Assembly (NCBI GenBank): GCA_016788205.1
Contig: JAEUTA010000003.1
Span: forward strand, 62,001-126,000
Source: Flavobacteriales bacterium
Lineage (GTDB): Bacteria > Bacteroidota > Bacteroidia > Flavobacteriales_F > PHOS-HE28
Direction: 5' to 3'
DNA: 64,000 nt
Both the position numbers and the translations under genes were made by a program. Under the pieces are notes generated by a model that saw nothing but the letters and a program-made list of their open reading frames with translations, had not been told where the DNA came from and searched no databases. Below are positions 17,441 through 25,877 of this stretch, piece by piece (the first letter of the stretch is position 1; each line of letters begins with the position of its first letter).

Positions 17441-18759
17441 CGGAACGTATCGACCATAGCAACTACGAAGCCTGGCTGTTGGATCAGCTGGAAGGAACGC
17501 TCACGCCCGAGCAGGAGCGAGAGCTGCAGGCCTTCCTCCTGTTGAACCCCCACCTGGCACCGTCTAGCGGCGAACTTCCATTTCTTGCACAGGCCTCCAG
17601 CACATTGACCTCCATGGAGAAGGAGGCCCTGAAGAGGAACATTCCACCCACCGGATCCGTGGACCATGTTTCGGTGGACGCGCATTTGATCGCACGACTG
17701 GAAAATGACCTCACAACCGAACAGCGTGAAGCACTGCGGCTGTTCCTGCTGGACCATCCCGAACATCACCTCGCGGAACGGATCTATGCGCTGACCAAGC
17801 TGGTCCCGGTCGCTGTTGCTTTTGCGGCCAAACGTGGTCTGGAACGTCATTTCCCACCGTTGGGAGCGCCGAACGCCTTCAACTTGGATGACTTCCTCGT
17901 GGCTCGCATGGAAGGCGACCTTGGTCTTGAGCAGCAGGTGGCGTTGGACGATCTCCTGGGATTGCACGATTCGCATGGGCGTGCCGCGACCTTGATGAAC
18001 GCTGCGCGCATCAAACCGGATAGCGTCGTGTTCCAGGGGAAGGAAGGGTTGAAGAAGCGGGAAGGGCGCGTGCTTCCGTTCGTTGCCAGGGTATGGACCG
18101 TTCGTCTGGCTGCTGCGGCGTCCCTTGCCCTGCTCATTGGCCTCGCTCTTTGGTCCCTCCGCTCGCAGGATGTGGATGAACGCGAGATCGCGCGCGTACC
18201 TACCACCGTACAGGAACGTCCGCGATCAGCGCCGGAAGTGGAACATGCGCCGATCAACGAACAGGGTGCCGGCCATTCTCAGAACGATGCTTCTGATACC
18301 AGCGCTGCGATGCGCACTGCGAAAAAGCAGGACTCCTTGCCGGGTTCCGCTCCGGTGCCACCGGTGCCGAATGCGGAACAACGACCAGCGCAGGAATCCG
18401 TTGAACCGCCTGCTTCACGAAAGGAAGAGGTGCCGATGGAGGGCACCCCTAGCACTAATGACATGTCTGAGCCATTGCTTGCACAAGCAAGTGCACAAGC
18501 ACGATCCGCCGTTGAGGTGACGAAGCCGCTGACCGTAAGGGAGCTCATCGCCGGTACCTTACGGGATCGCGTGTTGGACCAGGCAGAACGCACGACGGAG
18601 CCCTTGGACGATCAGGATGCCGTGGCCGTCGTGGACAAGAGCTTGAAGGCCGTTGGTGGCGACCGGACCGGACTGGTCGTAACGCGCAAAGCGGATGGTA
18701 GGGTCCGCAGCTTCGATCTGCGCCTCGGGCGGAACTTCAGCGTCAGCGCCAGTCGCTGA
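17437..18759 (+). CDS. Putative transmembrane anti-sigma factor with a triplicated N-terminal module
   Basis: The protein has 440 residues. Its cytoplasmic part contains three similar modules of about 35-40 residues: YEAWLLDQLEGTLTPEQERE, VDAHLIARLENDLTTEQREA and LDDFLVARMEGDLGLEQQVA, each followed by a leucine-rich helix. One membrane helix (VRLAAAASLALLIGLALWSL, about residues 220-240) is followed by a Ser/Pro/Ala/Glu-rich periplasmic linker and a C-terminal piece RSFDLRLGRNFSVSAS. There are no zinc-binding His/Cys, so it is not a ZAS anti-sigma factor, but position and topology fit an anti-sigma role. The TTG start at 17437 overlaps the sigma stop codon; no other start codon is near. Confidence 0.72.
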   Translation: MTERIDHSNYEAWLLDQLEGTLTPEQERELQAFLLLNPHLAPSSGELPFLAQASSTLTSMEKEALKRNIPPTGSVDHVSVDAHLIARLENDLTTEQREALRLFLLDHPEHHLAERIYALTKLVPVAVAFAAKRGLERHFPPLGAPNAFNLDDFLVARMEGDLGLEQQVALDDLLGLHDSHGRAATLMNAARIKPDSVVFQGKEGLKKREGRVLPFVARVWTVRLAAAASLALLIGLALWSLRSQDVDEREIARVPTTVQERPRSAPEVEHAPINEQGAGHSQNDASDTSAAMRTAKKQDSLPGSAPVPPVPNAEQRPAQESVEPPASRKEEVPMEGTPSTNDMSEPLLAQASAQARSAVEVTKPLTVRELIAGTLRDRVLDQAERTTEPLDDQDAVAVVDKSLKAVGGDRTGLVVTRKADGRVRSFDLRLGRNFSVSASR

Positions 18760-18869
18760 GCCGTTGATCTTCCTCTATTCGCACCGCTGGTCTTCCGTTC
18801 GTCCCATGTCATTGGGCGTCCCCGTTCATCGTGCACCTCTTGCCGCTCATCACGATCCACCTATTTCGC

Positions 18870-18899
18870 TGTAACAACGTCAGCGGCATCGGCGTCTTA
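18870..18899 (+). promoter_or_regulatory. ECF-type promoter TGTAAC-N17-CGTCTTA
   Basis: TGTAAC (18870-18875) and CGTCTTA (18893-18899) lie ahead of the gene at 18929. The -10 element covers an alternative ATG at 18899, which argues that translation starts at 18929. Confidence 0.55.
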
Positions 18900-18928
18900 T
18901 GCACAAGAACAACGAACACCACTGTGCC

Positions 18929-19297
18929 ATGAGAATCACGATCGCCCGCTCTTTCTTCCTACTCGCCACCGTGTTCACGCTCGGTCATACCAACGCTGCG
19001 GAACCGGTGCGTTCGACATTGTCCAAGAGGTCAGCCTTGGAGCGCTCCCTAGACCGAGCGTTGAGCAACACGCTCTCCTTTCCCTTGATGGAGAAGACGA
19101 ACATGACCGGTCAGGTCCACCTGAGTTTCGTGATCGATACGGAAGGCCGTATCCAAGTGATCGAATGCAATTCGGCGAACGCCGAGCTGAAGGCTTACGT
19201 CCTGCGCAAGCTGGCGCGCATCGATGTCGGCGAGAACCCCGGAGGTAGCTGGAAGACCACCCACATGGTATTCAACTTCCATCCAGAGAAAGCCTGA
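18929..19297 (+). CDS. Exported protein with TonB-C-terminal-like domain
   Basis: This protein of 122 residues starts with a signal peptide (MRITIARSFFLLATVFTLG, cleavage near NAAE). The rest, MTGQVHLSFVIDTEGRIQVI followed by ECNSANAELKAYVLRKL, resembles the beta-beta-alpha core of TonB C-terminal (energy-transducer-like) domains, in which a 'V.FvId..G.i....v' strand pair precedes a helix. No TonB membrane anchor or proline-rich linker is present. It is one of two envelope genes with the ECF-type promoter. The ATG at 18899 is excluded because it falls in the -10 element. A strong terminator follows. Confidence 0.7.
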   Translation: MRITIARSFFLLATVFTLGHTNAAEPVRSTLSKRSALERSLDRALSNTLSFPLMEKTNMTGQVHLSFVIDTEGRIQVIECNSANAELKAYVLRKLARIDVGENPGGSWKTTHMVFNFHPEKA

Positions 19298-19318
19298 ACC
19301 GACCACATGTCGCATGCA

Positions 19319-19352
19319 AGTAAGCCCCGCTTTGCGGGGCTTACTGCTTTTT
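19319..19352 (+). terminator. Rho-independent terminator
   Basis: A 12-bp perfect stem AGTAAGCCCCGC/GCGGGGCTTACT (19319-19330, 19334-19345) with TTT loop is followed by GCTTTTT. It isolates the 18929 gene from the next promoter. Confidence 0.9.
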
Positions 19353-19362
19353 CGTAGCGGCT

Positions 19363-19391
19363 TGTAACTCTGCACGGTATCGATCGTCCTA
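19363..19391 (+). promoter_or_regulatory. ECF-type promoter TGTAAC-N16-CGTCCTA
   Basis: TGTAAC (19363-19368) and CGTCCTA (19385-19391) have exactly the same boxes and spacing as the promoter in front of the ECF sigma gene. The ATG of the barrel gene lies 18 nt downstream. Confidence 0.6.
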
Positions 19392-19409
19392 TGGTCAGAA
19401 ACGCAAGTC

Positions 19410-20408
19410 ATGAAAAAGCTCCTCCTCGTTCTGTTACCCGCTATCTGCAGCTTTCAAACCTTGGCACAGACCGACACTACAGGCTATCCAGGCATGCCGA
19501 TGCTCGATCTGGGTGTGAGTAGCAAAGAGGGGGCATTCGTGGATGTGACCAACACCGACACCACGGGTGGTAAGAACAGCTTCACCATCGACATGAAGTA
19601 CAAGCGGATAACCGTTACGACTTCCCCGAAACCTTGGACGAGCGCATCGGACAGTTTGCAACAAATGCTCAAAGACCTGCGCACCGAACGCCGCAACCAG
19701 TTCACCTACTGGAGCGGCATCGATGTCGGGTTGAACGCACTGCTCGGCCCGGATGGAAGCGGCGACTTCGCCAAGGAATACGACTTTCTCCAGCTGGACC
19801 AAGGAAGATCACGCTTCGTTTCCATCAATTTCCTGGAGCAGAAGATCGAGTTCGGTTCGCACAATGTCGGCCTGCTTACCGGCTTGGGCTGGGAGTTCAC
19901 CAACTACAGGTTCAAGGAGAATGCGATCATCGATTTCCGTGCGGACACCATACGCGCCTTGAGCGTGGACGCTCCACAGTTCATCAAAAGCAAGTTGCGC
20001 CAGAGCGGATTCCGTGTTCCCCTCATGCTTGAATTCAATACCAAGCGCGCCAAGCTGCCAACGGAGGATGAACTGCGTGCAGTTGCACGGGACACGGTCG
20101 GTGGTAAGACCCCGAAACGATTCTCGTTCGACAACAGCAAGAATTTCCACATCGCCGCTGGTGTGGTGGGCACATGGTACTACGATAGCATGTACAAGCA
20201 GAAGTACCGCATGGAGGGCGAGGTGCGCAAGGATATCGACAAGGGCGACCATCAGTTACTTCCCTATCGATTGGCGGCTTCTGTGCGCCTGGGCTATGGC
20301 AGTTTCAACCTTTTCGCGGAGTACGCGCTCACGCCGCTGTTCAAGGATCGTGTCATGCCGGAGCTCACGCCCCTCAACGTGGGTATCACCATCATCGGGT
20401 TCAACTAG
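19410..20408 (+). CDS. Outer-membrane beta-barrel protein of the ECF locus
   Basis: This protein of 332 residues has a signal peptide (MKKLLLVLLPAICSFQTLAQ), a linker of about 90 residues, then barrel-like strands (FTYWSGIDVGLNALLG, NVGLLTGLGWEFTNYRF, LAASVRLGYGSFNLFAEYAL) ending LNVGITIIGFN. It belongs to the broad PorT-like barrel group of Bacteroidota; function unknown. Its promoter matches the ECF-type site before the sigma gene, so it is probably an envelope-stress target of that factor. Confidence 0.75.
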   Translation: MKKLLLVLLPAICSFQTLAQTDTTGYPGMPMLDLGVSSKEGAFVDVTNTDTTGGKNSFTIDMKYKRITVTTSPKPWTSASDSLQQMLKDLRTERRNQFTYWSGIDVGLNALLGPDGSGDFAKEYDFLQLDQGRSRFVSINFLEQKIEFGSHNVGLLTGLGWEFTNYRFKENAIIDFRADTIRALSVDAPQFIKSKLRQSGFRVPLMLEFNTKRAKLPTEDELRAVARDTVGGKTPKRFSFDNSKNFHIAAGVVGTWYYDSMYKQKYRMEGEVRKDIDKGDHQLLPYRLAASVRLGYGSFNLFAEYALTPLFKDRVMPELTPLNVGITIIGFN

Positions 20409-20477
20409 CAAGGGCCGGTCGGCCAGGCCGCGTCCATGTAGCGAGGGCTCGCCCTTAAAGGCGGTGTTGCACCCGGG

Positions 20478-20506
20478 CCGCGATCATCCCCACGGGGTGG
20501 TCGCGG
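20478..20506 (+). terminator. GC-rich hairpin after the barrel gene
   Basis: CCGCGATCATCCCC can pair with GGGGTGGTCGCGG (one bulge, one wobble) around 20478-20506. No T tract follows, so terminator function is uncertain. Confidence 0.35.
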
Positions 20507-20531
20507 TGTTCCATGACGCAGCCGCGTCGCC

Positions 20532-20539
20532 TACATTTA
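20532..20539 (+). promoter_or_regulatory. -7 box TACATTTA before the yebC-like gene
   Basis: TACATTTA matches TAnnTTTG with one mismatch and lies 31 nt before ATG 20571. Confidence 0.4.
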
Positions 20540-20570
20540 CAGCCCTTTTCGCACTGAACATCCGCATCCA

Positions 20571-21323
20571 ATGGGCCGCATCTTCGAGAAACGCAAGCAC
20601 AAGATCTTCGCGCGTAACGCCAAGCTGAGCAAACTCTTTACCCGAATCGGCAAGGAGATCGCCATGTCCGTGAAGGCCGGCGGGCCGAACCCCGATGCGA
20701 ACTCACGCCTGAAGATGGCGATACAGAACGCCCGTGGCGTGAACATGCCGAAGGATAACATCGATCGCGCGATCAAGAAGGCGGCTGGTGGTGGCGAAGC
20801 CGATTATAGTGAGGTGACCTATGAAGGCTATGCACCGGGTGGTGTAGCCATCTTCGTGGAGACCGCAACGAACAACACCACGCGTACCGTAGCCAATGTG
20901 CGCAGCTTCTTCAGCAAGTGTGATGGCACCCTAGGCACCAGCGGATCGCTGGCACATGTGTTCGAACGCAAGGCGGAGTTCGTGCTTGAGAACGCCGCAC
21001 TGAAAGGACGGGATGCCGATGAGTTCGAGATGGAATGCATCGATGCCGGCGCGGAGGATGTGATCAAGGATGAGGAGGGCATGGTGATCCTGGCACCCTA
21101 CACCTCTTTCGGCAGCATGGCCCAGAAACTGGAACAGCTTGGTGTGGAAACGAAGAGCGCCGAATTGAAGCGCTTCCCCTTGTCCATGATCCCGGCCGAT
21201 CTGGATACGGCCCGGAACGTGATGAAGCTGGTGGATATGTTGGAGGAGGACGAGGATGTCAACGCCGTTTACCACAACATGGAGTTGAGCGACGAGGTGG
21301 AGGCCGAGCTCGCCGGAGCCTGA
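20571..21323 (+). CDS. YebC/PmpR-family protein
   Basis: The protein has 250 residues. The N-terminus MGRIFEKRKHKIFARNAKLS is the Bacteroidota version of the YebC start, followed by ARGVNMPKDNIDRAIKKA and the family signature YEGYAPGGVAIFVE. The C-terminal MLEEDEDVNAVYHNME is also conserved. YebC-family members act either as DNA-binding regulators or, for the YebC2 group, in translation through proline-rich stretches; the sequence alone does not decide between these. Monocistronic and convergent with the NIT kinase gene, 8 bp away. Confidence 0.95.
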   Translation: MGRIFEKRKHKIFARNAKLSKLFTRIGKEIAMSVKAGGPNPDANSRLKMAIQNARGVNMPKDNIDRAIKKAAGGGEADYSEVTYEGYAPGGVAIFVETATNNTTRTVANVRSFFSKCDGTLGTSGSLAHVFERKAEFVLENAALKGRDADEFEMECIDAGAEDVIKDEEGMVILAPYTSFGSMAQKLEQLGVETKSAELKRFPLSMIPADLDTARNVMKLVDMLEEDEDVNAVYHNMELSDEVEAELAGA

Positions 21324-21331
21324 GGCCCCCC

Positions 21332-23257
21332 TTACGCCACCGCTTTCAACGGCTTGAAGCGGATGTGGTAGTTGGTGCCTTTCGTGCTGCCCTGTACGGT
21401 CATGCGGCCGTTCAGCTGTTCCACCAGGCTTTCGATCAGGGAGACGCCCAAGGTGCCGCCGTCGGACTGCATCTTCTCCAACGGGATCCCAACGCCGTCG
21501 TCCGTATAGATCAGGTCGAACGCGCCTTCCTGTGCGCCGGAGATGGTCAGCTTGATCTGCCCCGAATCGCGATCGGTGAAGGCATGCTTGAACGAGTTGG
21601 TGATGAGCTCGTTCAGCAGAAGGCCCAGCGGCACCATCGTATGCAGGTCGAAGGACAGCTCCTGGTCGATGTGCGTTCTATACTGGATGCGGTCGCTAAC
21701 GTCATTCACACGCACAAGCTCGGAGAAGAGCTCGTGGATGTACAGGGCCACATCCACCGTGGTGAGTTCGTCGCCCTTGTAGAGCTTCTCATGGATCAGG
21801 GCCATGGAAGTGACCCGGCTCTGGCTCTGGTCGAAGGCCGTCTGCAGCCGTTCATCAGCGATGGTGCCAGCTTGTAAACGCAAGAGGCTGGCGACCACCT
21901 GAAGGTTGTTCTTCACGCGGTGGTGCATCTCCTTGATGAGCACCGTGATCCGTTCGTTGGCTTCCTCCAGCTTGCGTTTTTCGGCCTGCAGCGCGGCGGT
22001 CTGCTCATTGTCCCGGATGCGGGCGGCTTTCAGGTTCTCCTTCATCCGCGTGAGGGCGACACCGAGTACATCTTGTTGGCCGCGCACCGCAACGGGTGTG
22101 TCGTAATTACCCTTGCCGATCTCCTCCGCACTACTGGCCTGCGAACGGATATTGTCGATCATGCCGTTGAAGGAGATCGCCATCTGCCCGATCTCGTCCG
22201 TACTGCTCACGGGCACTTCCCCGCGGATGTCGCCCATGGCAAGGGACCTGGCAGCATGTGTCACCTCGTTCACCGTGTTACGCACGCCGCGTAGTATCAC
22301 GAAGCCCATCACCGTTACGGCACCGATCACACCGAACAACGCGGCGAGCACCACCAGCAGGCGTATCTCAGCGTCGCGCGAATTGGCTGCGGTTACTTCT
22401 TGGATGAGCCCGAGCGAACGGTCCTCAACGAGCTTCAACTTTTCCAAGGCCTGCAGCGAAAGCTCCCACCATTGCCGCGGGGCGATCCCTACTGGATCCA
22501 TGGTACGGCGCTCCTTCACCGTTCCGATCAACGCGCGCAGGAAGTTCACATCAGGACCTTGGAAAAGCTCCCGGTAGGCGGCCAGGACTTCGGGCTGTGC
22601 GTCACGCTCGAACAAGGTGAGGTTCGTTTCGTACTGGGAGATCATGTCGCTCAATTCCCCCTGATCGTCAACGGCCATCACACCTTCGGAACCTACGCTC
22701 AGCCGGTCGCGCACCACACAAAGCGCTTGTTTGGCGTTCAGCAGGCGCTGGTGTGCATAGGTCCATCCTTGCGTCTCCGGATCCAGTCCGGTGCGTACGA
22801 TATGGCCCACTTCGTCCAGCAGTTTGTTGTCCAAGGCGGCATAGGAACGTGCCGCTGAGGCTGCATCGATGCGCCGGTCCAGCACCCGTTTTCGAAGGAT
22901 GTTCAACCCGTCGAAGGGCAATCCGTCGCTCAGTTTGGGGTCTTCCGGACGCGAAGGGTCTTTCAGGTTCTGGATGCCGGTATTGGTGCGCTGCTGCTGA
23001 ATGGTGAGTTTGATCGAGCTTACCGGCTGTCCGGTCAAATAGCCGACCGAAAGAGCGCTTTCCCGCTGCACTTGATGGATGACCTCCGAATACAGGCCGA
23101 TGACCGCGGACTGCTTGTTGACGTAGTCCATCACCTCCCGCCGCTTGATGCTCGAGTCGACCTGTTTGCCGATCAATAGCACCATGCCCAACACGGGGAT
23201 GCCCAGAGTGAACATGAACTTGGTGCGGACGGGAAGGTCCGCGAATCGCCAACGCAT
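21332..23257 (-). CDS. NIT-domain sensor histidine kinase (HisKA_2 type)
   Basis: The protein has 641 residues. A membrane helix near the N-terminus (VRTKFMFTLGIPVLGMVLLI) and a large extracytoplasmic helical domain with VIHQVQRESALSVGYLTG match the nitrate/nitrite-sensing NIT domain. A second helix (VVLAALFGVIGAVTVMGFVI) is followed by HAMP, a coiled coil, HisKA_2 with EMHHRVKNNLQVVASLLRLQ and a HATPase domain (LLLNELITNSFKHAF, DDGVGIP). HisKA_2 kinases usually signal to response regulators without a DNA-binding domain; none is adjacent. Start chosen at ATG 23257 (MRWRFADLPVRTKF), directly after a TATTTTCG box; the frame opens at 23326. Confidence 0.88.
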   Translation of the reverse strand: MRWRFADLPVRTKFMFTLGIPVLGMVLLIGKQVDSSIKRREVMDYVNKQSAVIGLYSEVIHQVQRESALSVGYLTGQPVSSIKLTIQQQRTNTGIQNLKDPSRPEDPKLSDGLPFDGLNILRKRVLDRRIDAASAARSYAALDNKLLDEVGHIVRTGLDPETQGWTYAHQRLLNAKQALCVVRDRLSVGSEGVMAVDDQGELSDMISQYETNLTLFERDAQPEVLAAYRELFQGPDVNFLRALIGTVKERRTMDPVGIAPRQWWELSLQALEKLKLVEDRSLGLIQEVTAANSRDAEIRLLVVLAALFGVIGAVTVMGFVILRGVRNTVNEVTHAARSLAMGDIRGEVPVSSTDEIGQMAISFNGMIDNIRSQASSAEEIGKGNYDTPVAVRGQQDVLGVALTRMKENLKAARIRDNEQTAALQAEKRKLEEANERITVLIKEMHHRVKNNLQVVASLLRLQAGTIADERLQTAFDQSQSRVTSMALIHEKLYKGDELTTVDVALYIHELFSELVRVNDVSDRIQYRTHIDQELSFDLHTMVPLGLLLNELITNSFKHAFTDRDSGQIKLTISGAQEGAFDLIYTDDGVGIPLEKMQSDGGTLGVSLIESLVEQLNGRMTVQGSTKGTNYHIRFKPLKAVA

Positions 23258-23262
23258 CGGCC

Positions 23263-23270
23263 CGAAAATA
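23263..23270 (-). promoter_or_regulatory. -7 box TATTTTCG (minus strand), 5 nt before the NIT kinase
   Basis: The minus strand reads TATTTTCG, one base from TAnnTTTG, and ends 5 nt before ATG 23257. It supports that start rather than 23326. Confidence 0.45.
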
Positions 23271-23296
23271 CGGCACCCCGGCTTCCGGCTGCCTTC

Positions 23297-23304
23297 TACC
23301 TTTG
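23297..23304 (+). promoter_or_regulatory. -7 box TACCTTTG before the carboxylase gene
   Basis: A perfect TAnnTTTG match lies 36 nt before ATG 23341, divergent from the NIT kinase promoter. Confidence 0.55.
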
Positions 23305-23340
23305 GCGGATATGCACGACGGGTCACATACCCGCTAGAAC

Positions 23341-24882
23341 ATGAAGGAGCATTTCGATACCCTCGAGGCCAAGACCACGCAAGCCCAGATGGGTGGTGGT
23401 GCCGAACGCATCGCTGCGCAACACAAGAAAGGGAAGCTCACCGCCCGCGAACGGATAGACCTGTTGCTGGATGAAGGAACATTCCAGGAGATCGGGCAGC
23501 TGGTCACCCATCGGAGTGACAACTTCGGACTGGACCAGCAGGTGTTCCTGGGCGATGGTGTGGTCACAGGCTTCGGCCGCATCGATGGGCGCCTGATCTA
23601 CGTATTCTCCCAGGATTTCACCGTATTGGGCGGGTCCTTGGCCGAAGCTCATGCCGCCAAGATCTGCCGCATCATGGATCTGGCCATGCAGAACGGAGCA
23701 CCTGTTATCGGCCTCAACGATAGCGGAGGAGCTCGTATCCAGGAAGGTGTGGTGAGCCTTGCGGGTTACGCCGATATCTTCTACCGGAACGTTCGAAGCA
23801 GTGGCGTGGTGCCACAGATAAGTGCCATTCTCGGCCCCTGTGCCGGTGGTGCCGTGTACAGCCCGGCGCTCACGGACTTCGTGATGATGACCGAGGGCAC
23901 GAGCTACATGTTCGTTACGGGCCCCAACGTGGTGAAGACCGTTACGCATGAAGAGGTGAGCAGTGAGGATCTCGGGGGCGCTTCCACACATGCGTCGAAA
24001 AGCGGCGTGGCCCATTTCACCGCACCGAACGAACTGGATGCCATCCGGCAGCTGCGGCAGTTGATCTCCTACATCCCCAACAATTGCGAGGAAGAACCGC
24101 CGGCATTGGCCTATTCCCCTTCGGATGAATCGCGCCCCGCGTTGGACAGCATCATCCCGGAGAACCCGAACCAGCCGTACGATATCCGCGAGGTGCTCAA
24201 TGCTGTGATAGACCCGGACAGCAGCATGGAAGTGCATGCGGAGTACGCCCGAAACATGGTGATCGGGTTCGCGCGTGTGGCCGGGCGCACGGTGGGATGT
24301 GTGGCCAACCAACCGGCCACGCTTGCTGGTGTGCTCGATATCGACGCCAGCGTGAAAGCCGCCCGCTTCGTGCGTTTCTGCGATGCGTTCAACATCCCGT
24401 TGCTGGTCTTCGTTGATGTACCCGGCTTCCTACCGGGCACGGATCAGGAGTGGCGCGGTATCATCACCCATGGCGCCAAGCTGCTCTATGCCTTCAGCGA
24501 AGCGACGGTGCCGCGTATCACGGTGATAACCCGGAAAGCTTACGGAGGGGCATATGACGTCATGAACTCCAAGCATATCGGCGCGGATATGAATTTCGCT
24601 TGGCCCGGTGCGGAGATCGCCGTTATGGGCGCGAAAGGAGCCGCAGAGATCATCTTCAAAGGAGAGATCGCGAAAGCCACGGACCAAGCTTCGAAGCTCG
24701 CTGAAAAGGAGGCGGAGTACAAGCAGCAGTTCGCCAATCCGTACGAAGCTGCCGCACGCGGCTACGTGGATGCCGTCATTCGTCCGTCCGAGACACGGCA
24801 GCACATCATCGCTGCGCTGGACATGCTCCGTAACAAAGTGGCCTCACTGCCCCGCAAGAAGCACGGCAACATCCCGCTCTGA
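23341..24882 (+). CDS. Acyl-CoA carboxylase, beta (carboxyltransferase) subunit
   Basis: The protein has 513 residues and is homologous to propionyl-/methylmalonyl-CoA carboxyltransferase subunits (PccB/MmdA). It has [19 protein letters not shown] at the N-terminus, [13 protein letters not shown] (acyl-CoA oxyanion site), [26 protein letters not shown], and [16 protein letters not shown] with [13 protein letters not shown] in the C-terminal half. It transfers CO2 from biotin to an acyl-CoA such as propionyl-CoA. The biotin carboxylase/BCCP alpha subunit and any decarboxylase beta/gamma subunits are not in this window, so carboxylase versus sodium-pump decarboxylase cannot be told apart here. 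The glycosyltransferase gene starts 31 bp downstream. Confidence 0.93.
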   Translation: MKEHFDTLEAKTTQAQMGGGAERIAAQHKKGKLTARERIDLLLDEGTFQEIGQLVTHRSDNFGLDQQVFLGDGVVTGFGRIDGRLIYVFSQDFTVLGGSLAEAHAAKICRIMDLAMQNGAPVIGLNDSGGARIQEGVVSLAGYADIFYRNVRSSGVVPQISAILGPCAGGAVYSPALTDFVMMTEGTSYMFVTGPNVVKTVTHEEVSSEDLGGASTHASKSGVAHFTAPNELDAIRQLRQLISYIPNNCEEEPPALAYSPSDESRPALDSIIPENPNQPYDIREVLNAVIDPDSSMEVHAEYARNMVIGFARVAGRTVGCVANQPATLAGVLDIDASVKAARFVRFCDAFNIPLLVFVDVPGFLPGTDQEWRGIITHGAKLLYAFSEATVPRITVITRKAYGGAYDVMNSKHIGADMNFAWPGAEIAVMGAKGAAEIIFKGEIAKATDQASKLAEKEAEYKQQFANPYEAAARGYVDAVIRPSETRQHIIAALDMLRNKVASLPRKKHGNIPL

Positions 24883-24913
24883 TCCGCGTATCACGGCACC
24901 GGCGATAGCCAAG

Positions 24914-25783
24914 ATGAAATTCACCGTTGTCACACCCAGTTTCGGGCAACTGCACTACTTGCGGCTCAATGCGGCATCCGTTGCGGACCAACGGGGCGCC
25001 GGGGTGGAGGTGGAGCACATCGTACAGGACGGAGGTTCCAAGGACGGTACGCGCGAATGGCTGCTTTCCCGGCCGGATATCCGGGGTATCGCCGAAGCGG
25101 ACAACGGCATGTACGATGCCATCAATCGCGGCCTGCGAAAGGGGGAAGGGGAAGTGTTCTCCTGGCTCAACTGCGATGAACAGTATCTGCCAGGCACCCT
25201 GGCTGCGGTGCGTGACTTCTTCGTAACGCATCCGGAGGCGGACATGGTGGCCGGCGATACGCTGGTCGTTGACTCCACGGGCGAATACCAGTGCCATAGG
25301 AAGGCAGTGGTGCCTACCACAGGGATCCTGCGTCTTGGGCGCACCCCGGTGCAGAGCTGCTCGCTGTTCTTTCGTGCCGATTTGGTGAAGGGCGAGAGAG
25401 GAATACTCTTCGACCCGCAATGGAAGGCCATGGGCGATTGGGCCTGGTTACGCGACCAGGACGCGCGAGGTGCGCGCATGATGCGGTTGCCAAGGTTCCT
25501 GGCCACGTTCGTGGACGACGGAGGCAACCTTGGAATGAGTCCGCGAGCGGTGCAGGAGACCCGTGCGGTCTACGGTGCGCTTTCGACCTGGCACCGTGCA
25601 ACGGAGTATGTGGTGCGCGGTGCGGATTATGTACGCAAGATCATGGACGGCTACTATTCCCAGGAGCCTTTCGACTACGCGATCTACGATACCGACCCCC
25701 GTTCGGCATCCGGTGTGGCCGCACAGCGCCGCACACGTCATGTGGCCAAGCCCACCTGGCATTGGAAAGGCCGAGCACACTGA
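24914..25783 (+). CDS. GT2-family glycosyltransferase
   Basis: The protein has 289 residues starting MKFTVVTPSFGQLHYLRLN, with the GT-A nucleotide-sugar signature VEHIVQDGGSKDGTREWL and DNGMYDAINRGLRKGEGEVF. LNCDEQYLPGTL carries an Asp-containing motif where DxD would be, and the acceptor region includes KAMGDWAWLRDQDARGARM. Closest in pattern to GT2 enzymes annotated as colanic-acid or WcaA-like transferases. Cytoplasmic, no membrane segment. The frame is open back to 24608, but that part overlaps the carboxylase gene. Isolated from any polysaccharide cluster, so the product glycan is unknown. Confidence 0.88.
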   Translation: MKFTVVTPSFGQLHYLRLNAASVADQRGAGVEVEHIVQDGGSKDGTREWLLSRPDIRGIAEADNGMYDAINRGLRKGEGEVFSWLNCDEQYLPGTLAAVRDFFVTHPEADMVAGDTLVVDSTGEYQCHRKAVVPTTGILRLGRTPVQSCSLFFRADLVKGERGILFDPQWKAMGDWAWLRDQDARGARMMRLPRFLATFVDDGGNLGMSPRAVQETRAVYGALSTWHRATEYVVRGADYVRKIMDGYYSQEPFDYAIYDTDPRSASGVAAQRRTRHVAKPTWHWKGRAH

Positions 25784-25877
25784 CCATTACACCGGTCATG
25801 CACCCAGGCTGACGAACTTCATGGCGGGCACGCTGGAGGCCGGTATCTTCCCCGCCGGAATTCTCTCCCGTCTGGTC

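Noticed and set aside
18899..18928. Earlier ATG for the TonB-like gene
   Set aside because: It coincides with the -10 element CGTCTTA, and ATG 18929 gives a clean signal peptide.
24608..24913. N-terminal extension of the glycosyltransferase frame
   Set aside because: It overlaps the carboxylase gene in another frame and is Ser/Arg-rich; the GT2 fold starts exactly at 24914.
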